In this document: one piece after another, positions 9,332 to 20,438 of the stretch
Layout: each line of letters opens with the position of its first letter
Numbering within the stretch: the stretch's first letter is position 1
Origin: Zeimonas sediminis
Lineage (GTDB): Bacteria; Pseudomonadota; Gammaproteobacteria; Burkholderiales; Burkholderiaceae_E
Assembly: GCF_023721795.1 (NCBI RefSeq)
Contig: NZ_JAMQYE010000001.1
Location: forward strand, 2,046,001 to 2,110,000
DNA length: 64,000 nt
Direction: 5' to 3'
Notes under the pieces: generated by a model
The model's database searches: none
Told to the model about the DNA's origin: nothing
What the model saw: the letters and a program-made list of their open reading frames with translations, nothing else
Program-made: the position numbers and the translations under genes

Positions 9332-9355
9332 CGGGACTACGTCAGCCTTGCCAGA

Positions 9356-10570
9356 TCACTTGACCAGCGGGCAGCCGCCGTCGGCCAGCGGACGGAAGGC
9401 CTGGTCGGCGGGGATCGTGGTGCGGATCTTCAGCAGGTCCCACGGGCCCTTCGACTCGGCCGGCTTCTTGACCTCGACCAGGTAGGCCGGGTGGATCTTG
9501 CGGCCGTCGGCCCGGACCGTGCCCTTGCCGAACAGCGGGTCGTCGGTCGGCAGCTCCTTCATCTTCGCGACGACCTTGGTGCCGTCGTCGGTGTTGGCCG
9601 CCTCGACCGCCTTCAGGTAGTGCAGCACCGCCCCGTAGACGCCGGCCTGGACCATCGTCGGCGGCTTGCCGCCGTGCTGGTCCATGAAGCGCTTGGACCA
9701 GGCGCGGCTGGCGTCGTCGCGGTCCCAGTAGAAGCTGGTCGTGAAGATCAGGCCCTGCGAGGTCTGCAGGCCCAGCGCCTTGACGTCGGTCAGGAACATC
9801 AGCATGCCGGCCAGGTTCTGGCCGCCCGCGACGATGCCGAACTCGGCCGCCTGCTTGATCGAGTTGATCGTGTCGCCGCCGGCGTTGGCCAGGCCGATGA
9901 TCTTGGCCTTCGAGGCCTGCGCCTGCAGCAGGAAGGACGAGAAGTCCTGGCCCGGGAACGGATGGCGGACCTTGCCGAGCACCTTGCCGCCGTTCTTCAG
10001 CACGACCGCCTCGGTGTCGCGCTCGAGCGCGTGACCGAACGCGTAGTCGGCGGTCAGGAAGAACCAGCTGTCGCCGCCGGTCTTGACGATCGCCGCACCG
10101 GTGCCGTTGGCCAGCATCCAGGTGTCGTAGGTCCAGTGCACCGTGTTCGGCGAGCAGGCCTTGCCGGTCAGGTCGGAGGTGGCCGCGCCCGAGTTCAGGA
10201 AGGCCTTGCCCTTGTCGCGGGTGACCTGGCTGATCGCCAGCGCGACCGACGAGGTCGGCACGTCGGCGATCGCGTCGACCTGCTGGGTGTCGTACCACTG
10301 GCGCGCGACCGTCGAGCCGACGTCGGGCTTGTTCTGGTGGTCGGCCGAGACGATCTCGATCTTGAGGCCAGCTTTCGAGGTCTTCTGGAAATCCTCGACC
10401 GCGAGCTTGGCGGCAACGACCGAGCCCGGGCCCGCGATGTCGGCGTACAGGCCCGACATGTCGTTCAGGACGCCGATCTTGACGACGCCGTCCGAGATCT
10501 GCGCCGAGGCGGCACCCGCCATCGCGGCCAGCGCCGCACCGACCAGGACCGACGTGAGTTTGCGTTTCAT
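9356..10570 (-). CDS. livK: LIV-type ABC transporter substrate-binding protein
   Basis: 404 residues with an N-terminal signal peptide (MKRKLTSVLVGAALAAMAGA, cleavage probably after ASA) and a type-1 periplasmic binding fold (SDGVVKIGVLNDMSGLYADI). It captures the ligand in the periplasm for LivHM-FG. Ligand specificity cannot be inferred: homologues in Burkholderiales bind branched-chain amino acids but also aromatic acids and amides. The chosen ATG at 10570 is preceded by GAGGAG and starts the signal peptide directly; 15 extra upstream codons would spoil it. Confidence 0.9.
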   Translation of the reverse strand: MKRKLTSVLVGAALAAMAGAASAQISDGVVKIGVLNDMSGLYADIAGPGSVVAAKLAVEDFQKTSKAGLKIEIVSADHQNKPDVGSTVARQWYDTQQVDAIADVPTSSVALAISQVTRDKGKAFLNSGAATSDLTGKACSPNTVHWTYDTWMLANGTGAAIVKTGGDSWFFLTADYAFGHALERDTEAVVLKNGGKVLGKVRHPFPGQDFSSFLLQAQASKAKIIGLANAGGDTINSIKQAAEFGIVAGGQNLAGMLMFLTDVKALGLQTSQGLIFTTSFYWDRDDASRAWSKRFMDQHGGKPPTMVQAGVYGAVLHYLKAVEAANTDDGTKVVAKMKELPTDDPLFGKGTVRADGRKIHPAYLVEVKKPAESKGPWDLLKIRTTIPADQAFRPLADGGCPLVK

Positions 10571-10650
10571 TGTCTTACTCCTCCAACTGACTAAGCGGTC
10601 TCCAGACCGGTTCAAGCGCCCAGACGGTGCGCCATTCGAGCTCGCACGCC

Positions 10651-11364
10651 TCAGACCCCGAGGTACTCGTGCAGCATGTCCATTTTCTGTTCGAGCTCGG
10701 CGGCCTCGAAGCCTTCGACGATCTGGCCGTGCTCCATCACGTAGAAACGATCCGCCAGCGGCGCCGCGAAGCGGAAGTTCTGCTCGACCATGATGATCGT
10801 GAAGCCCTTCTCGCGAAGCATCTTGATCATGCGCGCCAGCGTCTGCACGATGACCGGCGCCAGGCCCTCGGAGATCTCGTCGAGCAGCAGCAGCTTCGCG
10901 CCGGTGCGAAGGATGCGGGCGACCGCCAGCATCTGCTGCTCGCCGCCGGACAGGCGGGTGCCGGGGCTGTTGCGACGTTCCTTCAGGTTCGGGAACATCT
11001 CGTAGATCTCGTCCAGGCCCATGCCGCCCGAGGCAACCGCCGGGGGCAGCATCAGGTTCTCCTCGCAGCTCAGGCTGGCGAAGATGCCGCGCTCCTCCGG
11101 GCAGTAGCCGAGGCCGAGCCGGGCGATCGCGTGCGGCGGCAGGTTCACCGCCTCGGTGCCGTTGATCATGATCGAGCCGGTGCGCCTGCCCACCAGCCCC
11201 ATGATCGATTTCATCGTGGTGGTGCGGCCCGCGCCGTTGCGCCCGAGCAGCGTGACCACCTCGCCACGGTTCACGACGAGATCGACGCCGTGAAGGATGT
11301 GCGACTCGCCGTAGAAGGCGTGCAGGTCGGTGATGCGTAGGAATTCGGTCGGCTTGTCAGCCAT
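10651..11364 (-). CDS. livF: LIV-type ABC transporter ATPase LivF (Walker A Lys replaced by Arg)
   Basis: 237 residues, an ABC ATPase of the LivF group: Walker A region GRNGAGRTT (41-49), signature LSGGEQQM, Walker B LLLLDEISEGLAP and the switch histidine analogue region IMVEQN. It powers uptake together with LivG. The P-loop lysine is an arginine here (R47, codon CGC at 11224-11226), while everything else looks intact. It overlaps the end of livG by 8 nt, implying translational coupling. Confidence 0.92.
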   Translation of the reverse strand: MADKPTEFLRITDLHAFYGESHILHGVDLVVNRGEVVTLLGRNGAGRTTTMKSIMGLVGRRTGSIMINGTEAVNLPPHAIARLGLGYCPEERGIFASLSCEENLMLPPAVASGGMGLDEIYEMFPNLKERRNSPGTRLSGGEQQMLAVARILRTGAKLLLLDEISEGLAPVIVQTLARMIKMLREKGFTIIMVEQNFRFAAPLADRFYVMEHGQIVEGFEAAELEQKMDMLHEYLGV

Positions 11365-12142
11365 GGTGCGCCCCCGCCAGAGCCTCGTCGGCGCTGCCCA
11401 TGTAGGCCTCGAGCACCTGCGGGTCCTTCGACACGGTGTCGTACGGGCCTTCGGCGATCACCTGCCCGCGCTGAAGCACGCTGATCGTGTCGGCGATGCT
11501 CGAGACCACGTTCATGTTGTGCTCGACCATCAGGATGGTGCGGTTCTCGGACACCTTCTTGATCAGCTGCGTGACGCGATCGACGTCCTCGTGGCCCATG
11601 CCCTGGGTCGGCTCGTCGAGCAGCATCAGCTCGGGATTGGTCGCCAGCGTGGTCGCGATCTCGAGCGCCCGCTTGCGGCCGTAGGGCAGCTCGACGGTCA
11701 CGTAGTCGGCGAACTCGCGCAGGCCCACGGTGTCGAGCAGCTCGAGCGCGCGGTCGTTCAGCGCGTCGAGCATGCTGGCCGGCCGCCAGAAGTGGAAGGA
11801 GGTTCCCTGCGCCCGCTGCAGGCCGATCCGGACGTTCTCGAGCACCGACAGGTGCGGGAACGTGGCCGAGATCTGGAACGAACGGACGATGCCGCGCCGC
11901 GCGACCTGCGCGGGCTTCTCGAACGTGATGTCCTGGCCGTTGAAGAGGATCTTCCCCGAGGTGGGGATCAGGAACTTGGTCAGGAGGTTGAAGACCGTCG
12001 TCTTGCCCGCGCCGTTCGGACCGATCAGGGCGTGGATCTGCCCGCGCTTGACGCGCAGGTTCACGTCGTTGACCGCCACGAAGCCGCGGAACTCCTTGAC
12101 GAGGTTCCTTGTCTCCAGGATGTAATCGTTGTCGCCTGCCAT
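11357..12142 (-). CDS. livG: LIV-type ABC transporter ATPase LivG
   Basis: 261 residues. Walker A is canonical (GPNGAGKTT), the signature region reads LPYGRKRALEIA as is usual in LivG, Walker B is LMLLDEPTQGMG and the H-loop is MVEHNM. It is the first gene of the livG-F-K-H-M unit. Its partner LivF carries the altered P-loop, so in the heterodimer this subunit supplies the canonical site. Confidence 0.93.
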   Translation of the reverse strand: MAGDNDYILETRNLVKEFRGFVAVNDVNLRVKRGQIHALIGPNGAGKTTVFNLLTKFLIPTSGKILFNGQDITFEKPAQVARRGIVRSFQISATFPHLSVLENVRIGLQRAQGTSFHFWRPASMLDALNDRALELLDTVGLREFADYVTVELPYGRKRALEIATTLATNPELMLLDEPTQGMGHEDVDRVTQLIKKVSENRTILMVEHNMNVVSSIADTISVLQRGQVIAEGPYDTVSKDPQVLEAYMGSADEALAGAHHG

Positions 12143-12230
12143 CTTGTCCGAGGTTCTTTGCCTGTCGGGCGTTGCGCAGAGCGGCGATTATTGCGGGAAT
12201 CCGGAACGGGCGCAAACGAGCACCGACGCG

Positions 12231-12249
12231 CCCCGGGGAAATCCCGGGG
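12231..12249 (-). terminator. GC hairpin between ilvD-like gene and livG
   Basis: A 7-bp GC stem (12231-12237 with 12243-12249, loop GAAAT) followed by further GC-rich inverted repeats to about 12285, located after the dehydratase stop and ~90 bp before livG. It is a candidate separator of the two transcription units; no U-run is visible. Confidence 0.4.
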
Positions 12250-12292
12250 AGCGCCGGCGCGGCCGGGGCGCCCGCCGGCCGCCTCCCGGTGG

Positions 12293-14083
12293 TCAGTGGT
12301 TGTCGCGCGGAACGCCGTGCGTCTGGTCGATGCGCTGGTAGCTGACCGCGAAGTCCAGGCAGCCGCCGTCCTGCAACTGGCCCACGGTCCGGCGGTGCAG
12401 CTCCTGCCAGGGCGTCTGGCTGACCAGCTCGGGCGGGCGCCAGGCCGCCTTGCGCCGCGCGTACTCCTCGTCGCTGATCAGGATGTTCGCCGTGCGCGCG
12501 TTCAGGTCGATGCGCACGCGGTCGCCGGTCTGCAGCAGCGCCAGCCCGCCGCCCACCGCCGACTCGGGCGAGGCGTTCAGGATGGACGGGCTTCCGGAGG
12601 TGCCGGACTGCCGGCCGTCGCCGATGCAGGGCAGCATCGTGATGCCCTGCCTGACCAGCGCGTCGGGCGGCAGCATGTTGACCACCTCGGCGGCCCCCGG
12701 GTAGCCGACCGGTCCGACGCCGCGGATGAACAGCATGCAGTCGGCGTCGATGTTCAGCGACGGGTCGTTGATCCGGTGGTGGTAGTCCTCGGGGCCCTCG
12801 AACACGATCGCCCGGCCCTCGAAGGCGTTCGGGTCGGCAGGGTTCTCGAGGTAGCGCTGGCGGAACTCGGGCGAGATCACCGAGGTCTTCATGACTGCCG
12901 ACTCGAACAGGTTGCCCGACAGCACGGCGAAGCCGGCCTCGTGGAGCATCGGCTCCTCGTAGGACCGGATCACGTCGCGGTTGGACGAGGGCGAGTCCGC
13001 GTAGAGCTCGCCGATCGGGCGGCCGGTCACGGTGATCGCCCCGGCGCGCAGCTTGCCGGCCTTCAGCAGCTCGTGCATGACCGCCGGCACGCCGCCCGCC
13101 CGGTGGAAGTCCTCGCCGAGGTACTGGCCTGCCGGCATGCAGTTGACCAGCAGCGGGATGTCGTAGCCGATCCGGTCCCAGTCGCGCACCTCTAGCGGCA
13201 CGCCGGCGTGCCGCGCGATCGCGTTGACGTGCGGCGGGCAGTTGGTCGACGCGCCGAGCGCGCTGGCCGCGACGATCGCGTTCTCGAAGGCCTCGCGGGT
13301 CAGGATCTTCGACGGCCGCAGGTCCTCGTGGACCATCTCGACGATGCGCCGGCCGGTGTGGTAGGCCATCTGGCCGCGCTCGCGGTAGGGCCCGGGAATC
13401 GCCGCGCAGCCGGGCAGCGACATGCCGAGCGCCTCGGCCATCGAGTTCATCGAAAGCGCGGTGCCCATCGTGTTGCAGTGGCCGACCGAGGGCGCCGAGG
13501 CGGCGACCATCTCGAGGAACTGGTCGTAGTCGATGCGGCCGGCGGCAAGTTCCTGGCGCGCGAACCACACCACGGTGCCCGAGCCGGCCAGGCCGCCGTT
13601 GTAGTAGCCGTTCAGCATCGGCCCGCCCGACAGCACGATCGCCGGGATGTCGACGGTGGCCGCGCCCATGATCATCGCCGGGGTGGTCTTGTCGCAGCCG
13701 GTGGTCAGCACGACGCCGTCGAACATGTAGCCGTACAGGCACTCGACCAGGCCAAGGTAGGCCAGGTTGCGGTCGAGCGCCGCCGTGGGCCGCTTGGTCG
13801 TCTCCTGGATCGGGTGGACCGGGAACTCGATCGGGATGCCGCCCGCGTCGCGAATGCCGTCGCGGACCCGGCTGGCCAGGTCGAGGTGGTGCCGGTTGCA
13901 GGGCGACAGATCGCTGCCGGTCTGGGCGATGCCGATGATCGGCTTGCCGCTCTTCTGCAGCTCCTCCAGCGTGAGGCCGAAGTTCATCATGCGCTCGAGG
14001 TAGAGCGCGGTCATCCCCGGATTGTCGGGATTGTCGAACCATGCGCGCGAGCGCAGCTTGGGAGTCTTGCCGTGGGTGCTCAT
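12293..14083 (-). CDS. IlvD/Edd-family dehydratase, probably sugar-acid dehydratase
   Basis: 596 residues of the Fe-S dehydratase family that includes dihydroxy-acid dehydratase and aldonate dehydratases. Cluster-ligand cysteines appear in [17 protein letters not shown] and GHCNTMGTA. The opening [20 protein letters not shown] and the ~600-residue length match L-arabinonate/D-xylonate/galactonate-type dehydratases better than biosynthetic IlvD. The reaction would be aldonate to 2-keto-3-deoxyaldonate. The ATG at 14083 is chosen because it starts the conserved N-terminus and has AGGA upstream; ~94 further codons are open but not family-like. It lies upstream of livG on the same strand, next to transport and aldehyde dehydrogenase genes fitting a non-phosphorylative sugar-acid route. 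Confidence 0.85.
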   Translation of the reverse strand: MSTHGKTPKLRSRAWFDNPDNPGMTALYLERMMNFGLTLEELQKSGKPIIGIAQTGSDLSPCNRHHLDLASRVRDGIRDAGGIPIEFPVHPIQETTKRPTAALDRNLAYLGLVECLYGYMFDGVVLTTGCDKTTPAMIMGAATVDIPAIVLSGGPMLNGYYNGGLAGSGTVVWFARQELAAGRIDYDQFLEMVAASAPSVGHCNTMGTALSMNSMAEALGMSLPGCAAIPGPYRERGQMAYHTGRRIVEMVHEDLRPSKILTREAFENAIVAASALGASTNCPPHVNAIARHAGVPLEVRDWDRIGYDIPLLVNCMPAGQYLGEDFHRAGGVPAVMHELLKAGKLRAGAITVTGRPIGELYADSPSSNRDVIRSYEEPMLHEAGFAVLSGNLFESAVMKTSVISPEFRQRYLENPADPNAFEGRAIVFEGPEDYHHRINDPSLNIDADCMLFIRGVGPVGYPGAAEVVNMLPPDALVRQGITMLPCIGDGRQSGTSGSPSILNASPESAVGGGLALLQTGDRVRIDLNARTANILISDEEYARRKAAWRPPELVSQTPWQELHRRTVGQLQDGGCLDFAVSYQRIDQTHGVPRDNH

Positions 14084-14276
14084 CGGGGGGGTCCTGTCTC
14101 TCTCGTCGGTCTTCGCGCCGCAAGCGCGCCAATCGCTCAGTGTAGCGCCGCGCCGCCGGCCGGGCAGCCCCCCGGCGCCCGCCCTGCAGGCCCATGCGCG
14201 AGGAACCGGAATCCGGTAGTCTGACGCGGCTCCCGCCCCGGCCGCCGCGCGGCCGCTCGAACAGGGTCTGTCGCGC

Positions 14277-15539
14277 TTGGAATCGTTTCCGCTCTGGTTG
14301 CAGCTGCTGCTGCTGATCCTGCTGCTGCTCGCGTCCGCCTTCTTCTCGATCGCCGAGACCAGCATGATGGCGCTGAGCCGCTTCAGGCTCGGTCACCTGG
14401 TGCGCCAGGGCCGCCGCAGCGCGCGGATCACCGCCGGCCTGCTCGGCCAGACCGACCGGCTGCTCGGCACGATCCTGCTCGGCAACAACGTCGCGAACAC
14501 GGCGCTGACCGCGATCGTGACCGCGCTTGCGATCCGCTACTTCGGCGACGACGACCGGGTGATCCTGATCGCAACGACCGTGGTGGCGGTGATGCTGATC
14601 GTCTTCTGCGAGATCACGCCGAAGGTGATCGGCGCGACGCACCCGGAGCGAGTCGCGCTGCCTGCCAGCTACGTGCTGCGCGGACTGATGCCGCTGTTCT
14701 CGCCGGTCGTCTGGACGATCAACCTGTTCGTCGGCCGCCTGCTCGCGCTGGCCGGCGTGCGGCCGTCCGAGCCGCGCGAACAGACGCTGTCGCTCGACGA
14801 GCTGCGGACCATCGTCCTGGAATCCGGCCGGTTCATGCCGCACAAGCACCGCTCGATCCTGCTCAACCTGTTCGACCTGGAGCGGATCAGCGTCGACGAC
14901 GTCATGGTGCCGCGCCACCGGGTCGAGGCGCTCGACCTGGCCACCGAGGAGCGCGGCATCCGGGAGCAGCTGTCGACCTGCTACCACAACAAGATCCCGG
15001 TCTACGAAGGCGAGATCAACCGGGTGGTCGGCATCCTGCACGTGCGCCGGGCGCTGGGCCTGCTGCAGCGCGAGGCCTTCGACGCCGACGACGTCCGCGA
15101 GCTCCTGTCCCCGCCCTACTTCGTCCCGAGCGGGACCCCGGTCTTTCGACAGCTGCAGTTCTTCCAGGAGAACCGCCAGCGGCTCGGGCTGGTGGTCGAC
15201 GAGTACGGCGAGGTGCTGGGCCTGGTAACCCTCGAGGACATCGTCGAGGAGGTCATCGGCGAGTTCACGACGACGGCGCCGGGCGGGGAGACCGGCCAGG
15301 CCTGGACCGACGACGAGGTCGTGGTCGAAGGCACTGCCTCGCTGCGCGACCTGAACCGGCGACTCGGCACGCAGTTCCCGGTCGACGGCCCCCGGACCCT
15401 GAACGGGCTGCTGCTGGACGTCCTGCAGGAGCTGCCCGAGGCGCCAGTGAGCGTTCGCTTCGGAAACCTGGCGGTCGAGATCCAGCAGATCGAGGACCGG
15501 GTGATCCGCAGCGCCCGACTGCGTCGCCTGCCGCACTAG
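14277..15539 (+). CDS. CNNM/CBS-pair/CorC-HlyC domain membrane protein
   Basis: 420 residues: an N-terminal DUF21 (CNNM) membrane domain with 3-4 helices (about 5-160), two CBS repeats (about 200-320; [13 protein letters not shown] and [26 protein letters not shown]) and a C-terminal CorC/HlyC transporter-associated domain. The family is implicated in Mg2+/Co2+ efflux and is regulated through nucleotide binding to CBS domains. The start appears to be TTG 14277, since the first in-frame ATG falls within the first membrane helix. It is divergent from the dehydratase and precedes the pilus genes. Confidence 0.88.
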   Translation: MESFPLWLQLLLLILLLLASAFFSIAETSMMALSRFRLGHLVRQGRRSARITAGLLGQTDRLLGTILLGNNVANTALTAIVTALAIRYFGDDDRVILIATTVVAVMLIVFCEITPKVIGATHPERVALPASYVLRGLMPLFSPVVWTINLFVGRLLALAGVRPSEPREQTLSLDELRTIVLESGRFMPHKHRSILLNLFDLERISVDDVMVPRHRVEALDLATEERGIREQLSTCYHNKIPVYEGEINRVVGILHVRRALGLLQREAFDADDVRELLSPPYFVPSGTPVFRQLQFFQENRQRLGLVVDEYGEVLGLVTLEDIVEEVIGEFTTTAPGGETGQAWTDDEVVVEGTASLRDLNRRLGTQFPVDGPRTLNGLLLDVLQELPEAPVSVRFGNLAVEIQQIEDRVIRSARLRRLPH

Positions 15540-15739
15540 CCGTCGTTCGCCGGGCCCGGCGGCACCCGGGCGCCCGGGCCGCGGCGAACCGTCGGCCGCG
15601 CGCCGTTGCCCGCGCACGGCATCCCGAACCGTTCGTCCGACCGTGCGCTGCCGCTCGTCCAGCACCCGCCCGCGCCGGCCGCGGCGCGGCGCAATATGCG
15701 GGCACGAGCAAGCCCCCCAGCACAGGACGACCAGCAACG

Positions 15740-17467
15740 ATGGCAGTCGCCACGACCCCGCAACGCCCCCAGTCCCGGCAGACGACGCTGGCGGGCATCG
15801 CGCGAGCGCTCGTCCAGCACGAGAAGCTGCGTCTCGACCAGGCCACGCAGCTGCAGCAGGCCGCCGACGAAGCCGGCACCGGCTTCGTCGACGCGCTGCT
15901 CGATGGCGGCGCGATGAGCCCCCGCCAGCTCGCGGCCTTCGCCGCCGAGGTCTTCGGCCACCCGCTGCTGGACCTGTCCGCCGTCGACCCGGCCTCGCTG
16001 CCGGCCGATGCGCTGGACCGCAAGTTCGCGACCGACGCCGGCGTCGTCGCGCTCGGGAAGCGGGGCGGCAGGATCTCCGTGGCGGTCTCGGACCCGACCG
16101 ACACGAAGCTGCTCGACCGGATCCGGTTCTCCGCGCAGGCGAGCGTGGAGGCGATCGTCGTCGAGCACGACAAGCTGAAGCGGCTGGTGGACAAGCTGGG
16201 CCGCAGCGCCGCCGAGCAGCTCGACGACATCGCCGGCGAGGTCGAGGGCGTCGACGTCACCGGCGACGATCAGGCCTCGCAGGTCGACAGCAGCGACATC
16301 GACGACGCGCCGGTCGTGCGCTTCCTGCAGAAGATCCTCGTCGACGCGATCCAGGCCGGCGCCTCGGACCTGCACTTCGAGCCCTTCGAGAAGTTCTACC
16401 GGATCCGCTTCCGGGTCGACGGGGAGCTGCGCGAGATCGCGCAGCCGCCGCTGGCGATCAAGGAAAAGCTCGCCTCCCGCATCAAGGTCATCTCGAAGTT
16501 GGACATCTCCGAGAAGCGGGTGCCGCAGGACGGTCGGATGAAGCTGGTGCTGTCGGGCAACCGGGCGATCGACTTCCGGGTGTCGACGCTGCCGACGCTG
16601 TTCGGCGAGAAGATCGTGATGCGGATCCTCGATCCGTCGCAGGCCAAGATGGGCATCGACGCGCTCGGTTACGAGCCCGACCAGAAGGCCGCCCTGGTCG
16701 AGGCGATCAGGCGCCCCTACGGCATGGTGCTGGTCACCGGCCCGACCGGCTCGGGCAAGACGGTGTCGCTCTACACCTGCCTGAACATCCTGAACGAGCC
16801 CGGCATCAACATCTCCACCGCCGAGGACCCGGCCGAGATCAACCTGCCCGGCGTGAACCAGGTCAACGTCAACGAGAAGGCGGGGCTGACCTTCGCCGCC
16901 GCGCTGCGCGCCTTCCTGCGCCAGGACCCGGACGTGATCATGGTCGGCGAGATCCGCGACCTGGAAACCGCCGACATCGCGATCAAGGCGGCCCAGACCG
17001 GCCACCTGGTGATGTCGACGCTGCACACGAACGACGCGCCGACGACGCTGACCCGGCTGGCGAACATGGGCGTGCCGGCCTTCAACATCGCCTCGTCGGT
17101 CAGCCTGATCACCGCCCAGCGCCTCGCGCGCCGCCTGTGCGGCTGCAAGCAGCCGCTCGACGTCGACGAAGGCGGCCTGCTGACCGCCGGCTTCCTGGAA
17201 TCCGACCTCGACGGCAGCTGGGTGCCCTACCGCCCGGTCGGCTGCGAGCGCTGCAACGGCAGCGGCTACAAGGGCCGCGTCGGCATCTACCAGGTGATGC
17301 CGATCACCGAGGAGATGCAGAAGCTGATCCTTGCCGGCGGCAACGCGCTGCAGATCGCCGCGCAGGCCGAGGCCGAGGGCGTGCGAGACCTGCGCCGCTC
17401 GGGCCTGATGAAGGTGATGCAGGGGCTGACCAGCATCGAGGAAGTCCTCGGTGTGACCAACGAATGA
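15740..17467 (+). CDS. pilB: type IV pilus assembly ATPase PilB
   Basis: 575 residues. An N-terminal MshEN/T2SSE-N domain (about 1-150) precedes the ATPase core, with Walker A GPTGSGKT at 334-341, Asp-box and His-box regions, Walker [11 protein letters not shown] and a zinc tetracysteine segment (CGC…CERCNG). PilB is the cytoplasmic hexameric motor for pilus extension. It begins pilB-pilC-pilD, with 23 bp to pilC. The length is normal. Confidence 0.95.
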   Translation: MAVATTPQRPQSRQTTLAGIARALVQHEKLRLDQATQLQQAADEAGTGFVDALLDGGAMSPRQLAAFAAEVFGHPLLDLSAVDPASLPADALDRKFATDAGVVALGKRGGRISVAVSDPTDTKLLDRIRFSAQASVEAIVVEHDKLKRLVDKLGRSAAEQLDDIAGEVEGVDVTGDDQASQVDSSDIDDAPVVRFLQKILVDAIQAGASDLHFEPFEKFYRIRFRVDGELREIAQPPLAIKEKLASRIKVISKLDISEKRVPQDGRMKLVLSGNRAIDFRVSTLPTLFGEKIVMRILDPSQAKMGIDALGYEPDQKAALVEAIRRPYGMVLVTGPTGSGKTVSLYTCLNILNEPGINISTAEDPAEINLPGVNQVNVNEKAGLTFAAALRAFLRQDPDVIMVGEIRDLETADIAIKAAQTGHLVMSTLHTNDAPTTLTRLANMGVPAFNIASSVSLITAQRLARRLCGCKQPLDVDEGGLLTAGFLESDLDGSWVPYRPVGCERCNGSGYKGRVGIYQVMPITEEMQKLILAGGNALQIAAQAEAEGVRDLRRSGLMKVMQGLTSIEEVLGVTNE

Positions 17468-17490
17468 CACGCGACACGGGAACCTGACCG

Positions 17491-18726
17491 ATGGCAACCA
17501 GAGCAGCAACCGCCGCCCCGGGGCGCGCGCAGCCGCGCGAGCAGACCTTCCAGTGGGAAGGCCGCGACCGCAACGGCAAGACCGTGCGCGGCGAGGTCCG
17601 CGCCAGCAGCCAGGCGATCCTGCAGTCGTCGCTGCGCCGGCAAGGCATCGTCGTCACGAAGGTCAAGCGCCGGCGCTACGCGCGCGGCCGCAGGATCAAG
17701 GAAAAGGACATCGCGCTGTTCACGCGCCAGCTGGCCACGATGATGAAGGCCGGCGTGCCGCTGCTGCAGTCCTTCGACATCGTGGCGCGCGGCTCGAGCA
17801 ATGCGGCGGTGTCCAAGCTGTTCACCGACATCCGCGCCGACGTCGAGACCGGCACCTCGCTGTCGCAGGCCTTCCGCAAGTACCCGCTGTATTTCGACAG
17901 CCTGTTCTGCAACCTGGTGAACGCCGGCGAGCAGGCGGGCATTCTCGACGACCTGCTCGACCGGCTCGCAACCTACAAGGAAAAGATGCTGGCGATCAAG
18001 GGCAAGATCAAGTCGGCGCTGTTCTACCCGACCGCGGTCATCGCGGTGGCCATCATCGTGGTGGCCGTGATCATGCTGTTCGTGGTGCCTGCCTTCAAGG
18101 AGGTGTTCTCGAACTTCGGCGCCGACCTGCCGGCGCCGACGCTGATGGTCATCGGGGCGTCGGACTTCTTCGTCGAATACTGGTACCTGATCTTCGGCGC
18201 ACTGGGGGGAACGCTCTACTTCCTGATGCAGGCCTGGAGGCGCTCGACCAAGGTGCAGATGTTCATGGACCGGCTGCTGCTCAAGCTGCCGGTGTTCGGG
18301 CCGGTGGTCGAGAAGGCCACGATCGCGCGCTGGCTGCGCACGCTGTCCACGATGTTCGCCGCCGGCGTGCCGCTGGTCGAGGCGCTCGACTCGGTGGGCG
18401 GCGCGGCCGGCAACCACGTGTACCTGGTCGCCACGAAGAAGATCCAGCAGGAAGTGGCCACCGGCACCAGCCTGACCGTGTCGATGCAGAACGCGCAGAC
18501 CTTCCCGAACATGGTGGTGCAGATGGCCTCGATCGGCGAGGAGTCGGGCTCGCTCGACTCGATGCTGTCCAAGGCGGCCGACATCTTCGAGCGCGAGGTC
18601 GACGAGGCGGTCGAGAGCCTGTCGAGCCTGATGGAGCCGATGATCATGGTCGTGCTCGGCGTGGTCATCGGTGGCCTGGTGATCGCGATGTACCTGCCGA
18701 TCTTCAAGCTGGGCCAGGTGGTATAA
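17491..18726 (+). CDS. pilC: type IV pilus inner-membrane platform protein PilC
   Basis: 411 residues with two T2SSF domains and three long hydrophobic helices (about 180-205, 230-250 and 380-405; the last reads [20 protein letters not shown]). The conserved start [17 protein letters not shown] is present. PilC is the inner-membrane platform that couples PilB rotation to pilin insertion. It sits between pilB and pilD in the classical order. Confidence 0.95.
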   Translation: MATRAATAAPGRAQPREQTFQWEGRDRNGKTVRGEVRASSQAILQSSLRRQGIVVTKVKRRRYARGRRIKEKDIALFTRQLATMMKAGVPLLQSFDIVARGSSNAAVSKLFTDIRADVETGTSLSQAFRKYPLYFDSLFCNLVNAGEQAGILDDLLDRLATYKEKMLAIKGKIKSALFYPTAVIAVAIIVVAVIMLFVVPAFKEVFSNFGADLPAPTLMVIGASDFFVEYWYLIFGALGGTLYFLMQAWRRSTKVQMFMDRLLLKLPVFGPVVEKATIARWLRTLSTMFAAGVPLVEALDSVGGAAGNHVYLVATKKIQQEVATGTSLTVSMQNAQTFPNMVVQMASIGEESGSLDSMLSKAADIFEREVDEAVESLSSLMEPMIMVVLGVVIGGLVIAMYLPIFKLGQVV

Positions 18727-18762
18727 GGCGGATCTCGCGACTCCACCCTCCCCCTTCCCTCC

Positions 18763-19614
18763 ATGATCGAAGCGCTCCAGCAGTCCCCCGCCCTGGCCGT
18801 CGCCACCGCGCTGGTGCTCGGCCTGATGATCGGCAGCTTCCTGAACGTCGTCATCTACCGGCTGCCGAAGATGATGGAGATGGAGTGGGAGGCGCAGGCG
18901 GCCGAGCTGCGCGGCGAGGACCCGCCGGCCGCCGAGCGCTTCGACCTGCTGTTCCCGCGCTCGCGCTGCCCGTCCTGCGGACACCAGCTCGGCGTGCTGG
19001 AGAACGTCCCGCTGCTCAGCTGGCTGCTGCAGCACGGGCGCTGCAAGGCCTGCGGCGCGAAGATCGCGGCCCGCTACCCGCTGGTCGAACTGGCCACCGG
19101 CCTGCTCTCCGCGCTGGCGATCTGGCGCTTCGGCGCGACCTGGGCGGGGCTTGGCGCAGTGCTGCTCGGCTTCGTGCTGATCGCGCTGACCTTCATCGAC
19201 CTGGACACCCAGCTCCTGCCCGACAGCATGACGATGCCGCTGCTGTGGCTGGGCCTGCTGTTCAACCTGTGGGGCACCTACGTGCCGCTGCAGGAGGCGG
19301 TGATCGGCGCGATGGCCGGATACCTGAGCCTGTGGAGCGTCTACTGGCTGTTCCGCATCGTCACCGGCAAGGAGGGAATGGGCTTCGGCGACTTCAAGCT
19401 GCTGGCCGCGCTGGGCGCCTGGTTCGGATGGACGGCGCTGCCGGCGATCATCCTGCTCGCCTCGGTCGTGGGCTCGGCGGTCGGAATCGCGCTGATCCTG
19501 TTCGCAAGGCACAAGCGGGAGGTGCCGATTCCCTTCGGACCCTACCTGGCGGGCGCCGGCTTGCTCGCGCTCTACCTGCGCGACCCGCTGGGCGCGCTGA
19601 TCGGCATGCGTTGA
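18763..19614 (+). CDS. pilD: prepilin peptidase/N-methyltransferase PilD
   Basis: 283 residues. The N-terminal zinc-binding loop has two CxxC pairs (CPSCG and CKACG) and the aspartyl protease residues lie in [12 protein letters not shown] and GFGDFKLL. The remainder is membrane helices. It cleaves leader peptides of type IV prepilins and N-methylates the new N-terminus. It is the last gene of pilBCD; coaE follows after 107 bp. Confidence 0.95.
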   Translation: MIEALQQSPALAVATALVLGLMIGSFLNVVIYRLPKMMEMEWEAQAAELRGEDPPAAERFDLLFPRSRCPSCGHQLGVLENVPLLSWLLQHGRCKACGAKIAARYPLVELATGLLSALAIWRFGATWAGLGAVLLGFVLIALTFIDLDTQLLPDSMTMPLLWLGLLFNLWGTYVPLQEAVIGAMAGYLSLWSVYWLFRIVTGKEGMGFGDFKLLAALGAWFGWTALPAIILLASVVGSAVGIALILFARHKREVPIPFGPYLAGAGLLALYLRDPLGALIGMR

Positions 19615-19721
19615 TCGGCGCGCCGGCTCGCCCGCCGCGCCGACCGACTCTGACGCCGCTGCCAGAGGGCTGCCCGCCCCCTGCCCCGGACCTGCCTGCA
19701 CGGGCTGCTAGACTCGATCGA

Positions 19722-20339
19722 ATGGACAGAGGACGATTCCTGGTCGGCCTGACCGGCGGCATCGGCAGCGGCAAGAGCACCGTGGCGGACATGTTCGCCG
19801 CTCACGGCGTGCCGATCGTCGACACCGACGCGGTCGCCCACGCGCTGACCGCGCCCGGCGGCGCGGCGATCCCGGCGATCCGCGAGGCCTTCGGCGAAGC
19901 GGTGATCGCCGAGGACGGCGCGCTGGACCGCGCGGCGATGCGCACGATCGTCTTCGGCGACGCGGCCGCGCGGCGCAAGCTCGAGGCGATCCTGCACCCG
20001 ATGATCGGCCACTGCTGCGAACTGATGATCGAGGAGGCCACCGGGCCCTACACGATCGTGGTCGTGCCCCTGCTCGTCGAGTCGGGCCGCTGGCGCGAGC
20101 GCGTCGACAGGCTGCTGGTCGTCGACTGCCCGGTCGAGACGCAGATCGCCCGGGTCATGCAGCGCAACCGCTTCGAGCGCGCGCAGGTCGAGGCGATCAT
20201 CGCGACCCAGGCCACTCGCGAGGCGCGGCTCGCCGCAGCCGACGACGTGGTCGACAACGGCGGCGATGCCGAGTCGCTCGCGCCGCAGGTCGACGCGCTG
20301 CATCGTCGCTACCTCGAACTCGCCGGCCAGCGCGCATGA
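19722..20339 (+). CDS. coaE: dephospho-CoA kinase
   Basis: 205 residues with P-loop [12 protein letters not shown] at 9-20 and the DTDAVAH substrate motif. It phosphorylates dephospho-CoA in the last step of CoA synthesis in the cytoplasm. ATG 19722 puts the P-loop at its usual distance from the N-terminus. The pilD-coaE-zapD-yacG order is standard in proteobacteria. Confidence 0.95.
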   Translation: MDRGRFLVGLTGGIGSGKSTVADMFAAHGVPIVDTDAVAHALTAPGGAAIPAIREAFGEAVIAEDGALDRAAMRTIVFGDAAARRKLEAILHPMIGHCCELMIEEATGPYTIVVVPLLVESGRWRERVDRLLVVDCPVETQIARVMQRNRFERAQVEAIIATQATREARLAAADDVVDNGGDAESLAPQVDALHRRYLELAGQRA

Positions 20340-20438
20340 AGCCGCCGAGCCGCACAAGCGCGGGCCGGCGGTTTGTCAAGCACGGGCCTTTGCGCCAGAA
20401 TTCGCCGAACCGCGCCAACGAACGGCCCAGGACGAGCC

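Noticed and set aside
11271-15737. 1488-codon open frame on the minus strand covering livG, the dehydratase and the CorC-like gene
   Set aside because: It runs out of frame through three well-supported genes, two of them on the same strand, and shows no recognisable domain; it is a high-GC artefact.
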